Part shown: positions 3,627-6,563 of the stretch, piece by piece
Position numbering within the stretch: position 1 is the first letter of the stretch
How the letters are laid out: the number at the start of each line of letters is the position of its first letter
Assembly (NCBI GenBank): GCA_046594105.1
Contig: JBKJQB010000145.1
Span: forward strand, 1 to 6,563
Origin: JBDSGC01 sp046594105
Lineage (GTDB): Bacteria > Acidobacteriota > Thermoanaerobaculia > Gp7-AA8
DNA: 6,563 nt
Direction: 5' to 3'
Notes under the pieces: generated by a model
The model's input: only the letters and a program-made list of their open reading frames with translations
Database searches by the model: none
What the model was told of the DNA's origin: nothing
Program-made: the position numbers and the translations under genes

Positions 3627-6563
3627 ATGACCACGGGTATTGGGATCGAGAAAGCCACCGAGCTTTCTCATAAGGACTTCGAGCGGCTCCTCCTGCGCAC
3701 GCTCACAGCGATGAAGAAGGGCGACTTCAAAGTTCGCATGCCGGTGGAGTTCACCGGTTCTGCGGGCAAGATCGCCGACACCCTCAACGACATCCTCGAG
3801 CTCAACGAGAAGACGGCCCGCGAAGTAGAACGGATCGCAGACGTCGTCGGTAAGGAAGGAAAGCTCAACAACCGGGCCCAGGTCCCCAACGCAGGCGGGC
3901 AGTGGGCCATCATCACCGAGTCGATCAACTCGCTGATCAGCGACCTGGTGCAGCCCACCAACGAGATCTCCCGAGTCATCGGCGCGGTTGCCCGCGGCGA
4001 TCTGTCCCGCACCATGGCCATCGAATTCGACGGCCGCCCGCTGAAGGGCGAGTTCCTCCGCACCGCCAAGACCGTGAACACCATGGTCGACCAGCTGGCC
4101 TCCTTCGCCTCGGAAGTTACCCGTGTGGCGCGCGAAGTGGGCACCGAAGGCAAACTGGGCGGTCAGGCCGATGTGAAGGGTGTTGCTGGTACCTGGAAAG
4201 ATCTCACCGACTCGGTCAACTCCATGGCCTCCAACCTCACCGGCCAGGTCCGTAACATCGCCGAAGTCACGACCGCCGTTGCCCGCGGCGACCTCTCCAA
4301 GAAAATCACCGCCGAAGCACGCGGCGAAATCCTCGAGCTCAAGAACACCATCAACACGATGGTCGATCAACTGCGGTCCTTCGCCTCGGAAGTCACGCGC
4401 GTGGCGCGCGAAGTGGGCAGCGAAGGCAAACTCGGCGGTCAGGCAGACGTTCAGGGAGTCACCGGCACGTGGCGCGATCTGACCGACTCGGTCAATTACA
4501 TGGCCGCCAACCTCACCAACCAGGTGCGGAACATCGCCCAGGTCACCACGGCCGTGGCCAACGGCGATCTCTCCAAGCAGATCACCGTCGATGCGCGGGG
4601 CGAGATCCTGGAGCTGAAAGAAACCATCAACACCATGGTCGATCAGCTCCGCTCCTTCGCCTCGGAAGTCACCCGCGTGGCCCGCGAGGTCGGCACGGAA
4701 GGAAAACTCAGCGGACAGGCGGACGTCAAAGGCGTCTCCGGCACCTGGAAGGATCTGACCGACTCGGTCAACTCCATGGCCGCCAACCTGACTTCGCAGG
4801 TTCGCAACATCGCCGAGGTCACGACGGCCGTCGCCAACGGCGATCTGTCGAAGAAGATCACCGCCGAGGCGCTCGGCGAGATTCTGGAATTGAAAGAAAC
4901 GATCAACTCCATGGTCGATCAGCTCCGTTCGTTCGCCTCCGAAGTCACACGCGTGGCCCGCGAAGTCGGCACGGAAGGGCGGCTGGGCGGTCAAGCCGAG
5001 GTACCTGGAGTCGCTGGTACATGGAAGGATCTGACCGACTCGGTCAACGCCATGGCCTCGAACCTGACCGGTCAGGTTCGAAACATCGCTGACGTCACCA
5101 CGGCCGTGGCCATGGGCGATCTGTCGAAGAAGATCACCGTCGAAGTCCGTGGCGAGATGCTGGAGCTGAAGAACACGATCAACACGATGGTCGATCAGCT
5201 CAACTCGTTCGCCGCCGAAGTCACACGCGTGGCCCGCGAGGTCGGAACGGAAGGAAAACTGGGCGGCCAGGCCGAGGTCAAGGGCGTGGCGGGAACCTGG
5301 AAAGATCTCACCGATTCGGTGAACTCCATGGCTGGCAATCTGACCGGCCAGGTGCGCAACATTGCCGAGGTCACCACGGCGGTCGCGCTTGGCGACCTGT
5401 CGAAGAAAATCACGGCCGAAGCGCAGGGCGAGATTCTCGAGCTGAAGAACACCATCAACACGATGGTCGACCAGCCCAACGGGTTCGCCGCAGAAGTCAC
5501 CCGTGTGGCGCGTGAGGTTGGTACTGATGGTCGTCTGGGCGGTCAGGCCGAAGTGCCCGGCGTCGCCGGAACCTGGAAGGATCTGACCGACTCGGTGAAT
5601 GCCATGGCCGGCAATCTGACCGGACAGGTGCGAAACATCGCCGAGGTCACCACCGCGGTCGCACTCGGTGATCTGTCGAAGAAAATCACCGTCGACGTTC
5701 GCGGCGAGTTGCTGGAGCTGAAAAACACCATCAACACGATGGTCGATCAGCTTGGAGCGTTCGCATCGGAAGTCACCCGCGTGGCGCGCGAAGTGGGCAC
5801 CGAGGGGAAACTCGGGGTGCAGGCGGAAGTGCGCGGCGTGGCCGGTACCTGGAAGGATCTGACCGACTCGGTGAATGCCATGGCCGGCAATCTCACCGGC
5901 CAGGTGCGCAACATTGCCGAGGTCACCACCGCCGTCGCACTCGGCGACCTCTCCAAGAAAATTACCGTCGATGTCCGCGGCGAACTGCTCGAGCTGAAGA
6001 ACACCATCAACACGATGGTCGATCAGCTCGGCGCGTTCGCATCGGAAGTCACGCGCGTGGCGCGCGAGGTCGGAACCGAAGGGCAGCTCGGCGGCCAGGC
6101 CGAGGTGAAGGGTGTCGCCGGGACGTGGAAGGACCTCACGGACTCGGTGAACGTGATGGCGTCGAACCTCACGAGCCAGGTGCGCAACATCGCCCAGGTG
6201 GCCACCGCCGTGGCCCGGGGCGACCTGACCCAGAAGATCACCGTCGAGGCCAAGGGTGAGGTGGCGGCCCTGGCCGACACCATCAACTCCATGACCGACA
6301 CCCTGCGGGCGTTCGCCGACGAGGTCACCCGCGTGGCCCGGGAGGTCGGCACCGAGGGCCGCCTCGGCGGCCAGGCCCAGGTGCACGGCGTGGCCGGCAC
6401 GTGGAAGGACCTCACCGACTCGGTGAACTCCATGGCGTCCAACCTCACCAGCCAGGTGCGCGACATCGCCCAGGTCACCACGGCCGTGGCCCGCGGCGAC
6501 CTGTCCCAGACCATCACGGTGGGGGCCAAGGGCGAGGTGGCGGCGCTGGACGACACGATCAAC
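3627..6563 (+). CDS. Soluble poly-HAMP signalling protein, probably the sensor part of a Nik1/Os-1-like hybrid histidine kinase (3'-truncated)
   Basis: The frame stays open for 979 codons to the window edge, without a stop. No signal peptide or membrane segment is visible, so the protein is predicted to be cytoplasmic. Residues 1-159 hold degenerate HAMP-like modules: about 18-67 (contains MKKGDFKVRM), 66-111 (VVGKEGKLNN, then WAIITESINSLI) and 112-158 (VARGDLSRTM). From residue 160 eight 92-residue units follow without gaps, then 84 residues of a ninth. Each unit reads as two HAMP-like helical hairpins: a divergent one (EVTRVAREVGTEGKLGGQ to GTWKDLTDSVN) and a more canonical one (RNIAEVTTAVARGDLSKKI to LELKNTINTMVDQL). 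Alternating canonical and divergent HAMPs in ~90-residue units are known from fungal group III hybrid kinases, which sense osmotic stress, and from bacterial relatives. By analogy HisKA, HATPase_c and perhaps receiver domains should follow, but none is within the window. Signal and output are unknown. A codon-usage break occurs near residue 832. Confidence 0.9.
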   Translation, partial: MTTGIGIEKATELSHKDFERLLLRTLTAMKKGDFKVRMPVEFTGSAGKIADTLNDILELNEKTAREVERIADVVGKEGKLNNRAQVPNAGGQWAIITESINSLISDLVQPTNEISRVIGAVARGDLSRTMAIEFDGRPLKGEFLRTAKTVNTMVDQLASFASEVTRVAREVGTEGKLGGQADVKGVAGTWKDLTDSVNSMASNLTGQVRNIAEVTTAVARGDLSKKITAEARGEILELKNTINTMVDQLRSFASEVTRVAREVGSEGKLGGQADVQGVTGTWRDLTDSVNYMAANLTNQVRNIAQVTTAVANGDLSKQITVDARGEILELKETINTMVDQLRSFASEVTRVAREVGTEGKLSGQADVKGVSGTWKDLTDSVNSMAANLTSQVRNIAEVTTAVANGDLSKKITAEALGEILELKETINSMVDQLRSFASEVTRVAREVGTEGRLGGQAEVPGVAGTWKDLTDSVNAMASNLTGQVRNIADVTTAVAMGDLSKKITVEVRGEMLELKNTINTMVDQLNSFAAEVTRVAREVGTEGKLGGQAEVKGVAGTWKDLTDSVNSMAGNLTGQVRNIAEVTTAVALGDLSKKITAEAQGEILELKNTINTMVDQPNGFAAEVTRVAREVGTDGRLGGQAEVPGVAGTWKDLTDSVNAMAGNLTGQVRNIAEVTTAVALGDLSKKITVDVRGELLELKNTINTMVDQLGAFASEVTRVAREVGTEGKLGVQAEVRGVAGTWKDLTDSVNAMAGNLTGQVRNIAEVTTAVALGDLSKKITVDVRGELLELKNTINTMVDQLGAFASEVTRVAREVGTEGQLGGQAEVKGVAGTWKDLTDSVNVMASNLTSQVRNIAQVATAVARGDLTQKITVEAKGEVAALADTINSMTDTLRAFADEVTRVAREVGTEGRLGGQAQVHGVAGTWKDLTDSVNSMASNLTSQVRDIAQVTTAVARGDLSQTITVGAKGEVAALDDTIN
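4104..6563 (+). repeat. Tandem 276-bp coding repeat: eight full units and a partial ninth
   Basis: Units begin at 4104, 4380, 4656, 4932, 5208, 5484, 5760, 6036 and 6312, counting from the Phe of FASEV or FAAEV. The anchor codons for TWKDLTDSVN recur at 4191, 4467, 4743, 5019, 5295, 5571, 5847, 6123 and 6399, always exactly 276 bp apart. Because 276 is 92 codons, gain or loss of whole units keeps the frame. Units 6 and 7 are the most alike in protein (87 of 92 residues). Units 8 (second half) and 9 are the most different, with GEVAALADTIN and GEVAALDDTIN where the others have GE(I/L/M)LELK(N/E)TIN. The array is unfinished at the window edge, so the true copy number is unknown. Confidence 0.97.
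6120..6563 (+). other. Segment of foreign-looking codon usage inside the poly-HAMP gene
   Basis: From the GGG codon at 6120 to the end, 147 of 148 codons end in G or C; the exception is GGT at 6255. Before it, A/T-ending codons make up 23 of 92 in unit 1, 16 of 92 in unit 7 and 5 of 28 in the first part of unit 8 (6036-6119). Lys is only AAG and Glu only GAG after the break, while both synonyms are used before. The residues change type at the same place (TQKITVEAKGEVAALADTIN, then FADEV). The break falls in the strongly conserved GTWKDLTDSVN block. Interpretations are repeat exchange with a higher-GC lineage or an assembly join; the sequence alone does not decide. Confidence 0.75.

Noticed and set aside
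3591..6386. A 931-codon open frame on the - strand across the poly-HAMP gene
   Set aside because: It is in codon register with the + gene, so its stops would require TTA, CTA or TCA codons in the + frame, which this GC-rich gene does not use. Its translation only mirrors the 92-codon repeat and resembles no known fold.
3627..6563. Methyl-accepting chemotaxis receptor
   Set aside because: There is no membrane segment or periplasmic domain, and the HAMP modules repeat in tandem without a signalling hairpin domain in the window. The Nik1-like kinase layout fits better.

Overview
This is a 6.56 kb stretch of GC-rich bacterial DNA, all readable on the + strand. It holds the end of an unrecognised gene, a complete class A penicillin-binding protein gene, a repeat-rich intergenic region of about 800 bp, and the first 979 codons of a very repetitive signalling gene that runs off the window. 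Strong G/C preference at codon third positions, a PBP1B-type enzyme with a proline-rich tail, palindromic extragenic repeats and a soluble poly-HAMP protein would fit a soil-type Acidobacteriota or a similar GC-rich Gram-negative phylum. No taxonomic marker is present, so this is only a guess.

Layout: bases 1-126 are a short C-terminal coding tail of unknown function. After 54 bp comes a bifunctional peptidoglycan synthase of the PBP1B (mrcB) type at 181-2829, with one N-terminal membrane anchor, a UB2H-like region, a glycosyltransferase family 51 domain, a transpeptidase domain with all three penicillin-binding motifs, and a Pro/Thr/Ser-rich tail. Bases 2830-3626 carry no convincing gene. 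They contain two different palindromic structures: a REPIN/BIME-like 109-bp quasi-palindrome (2893-3001) and a 224-bp element with two 96-nt inverted arms around a 32-nt spacer (3096-3319). A plain leader with a Shine-Dalgarno sequence follows.

From 3627 to the end runs a single open frame encoding a soluble poly-HAMP protein. It begins with about 159 residues of degenerate HAMP-like modules. These are followed by eight complete 92-residue (276-bp) units in perfect register and most of a ninth. This is the layout of the sensor part of Nik1/Os-1-like (group III) hybrid histidine kinases and their bacterial relatives. The kinase and receiver domains expected by that analogy lie beyond the window and are not seen.

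The most notable signal is inside this array. At about position 6120, within unit 8, codon usage changes abruptly: only 1 of the last 148 codons ends in A or T, against about 17-25% before. The protein sequence of the units changes type at the same place. This points either to acquisition or conversion of repeat units from a higher-GC relative, or to a chimeric assembly joined within the repeat. The penicillin-binding protein and the poly-HAMP gene are separated by structured intergenic DNA and show no sign of sharing an operon.
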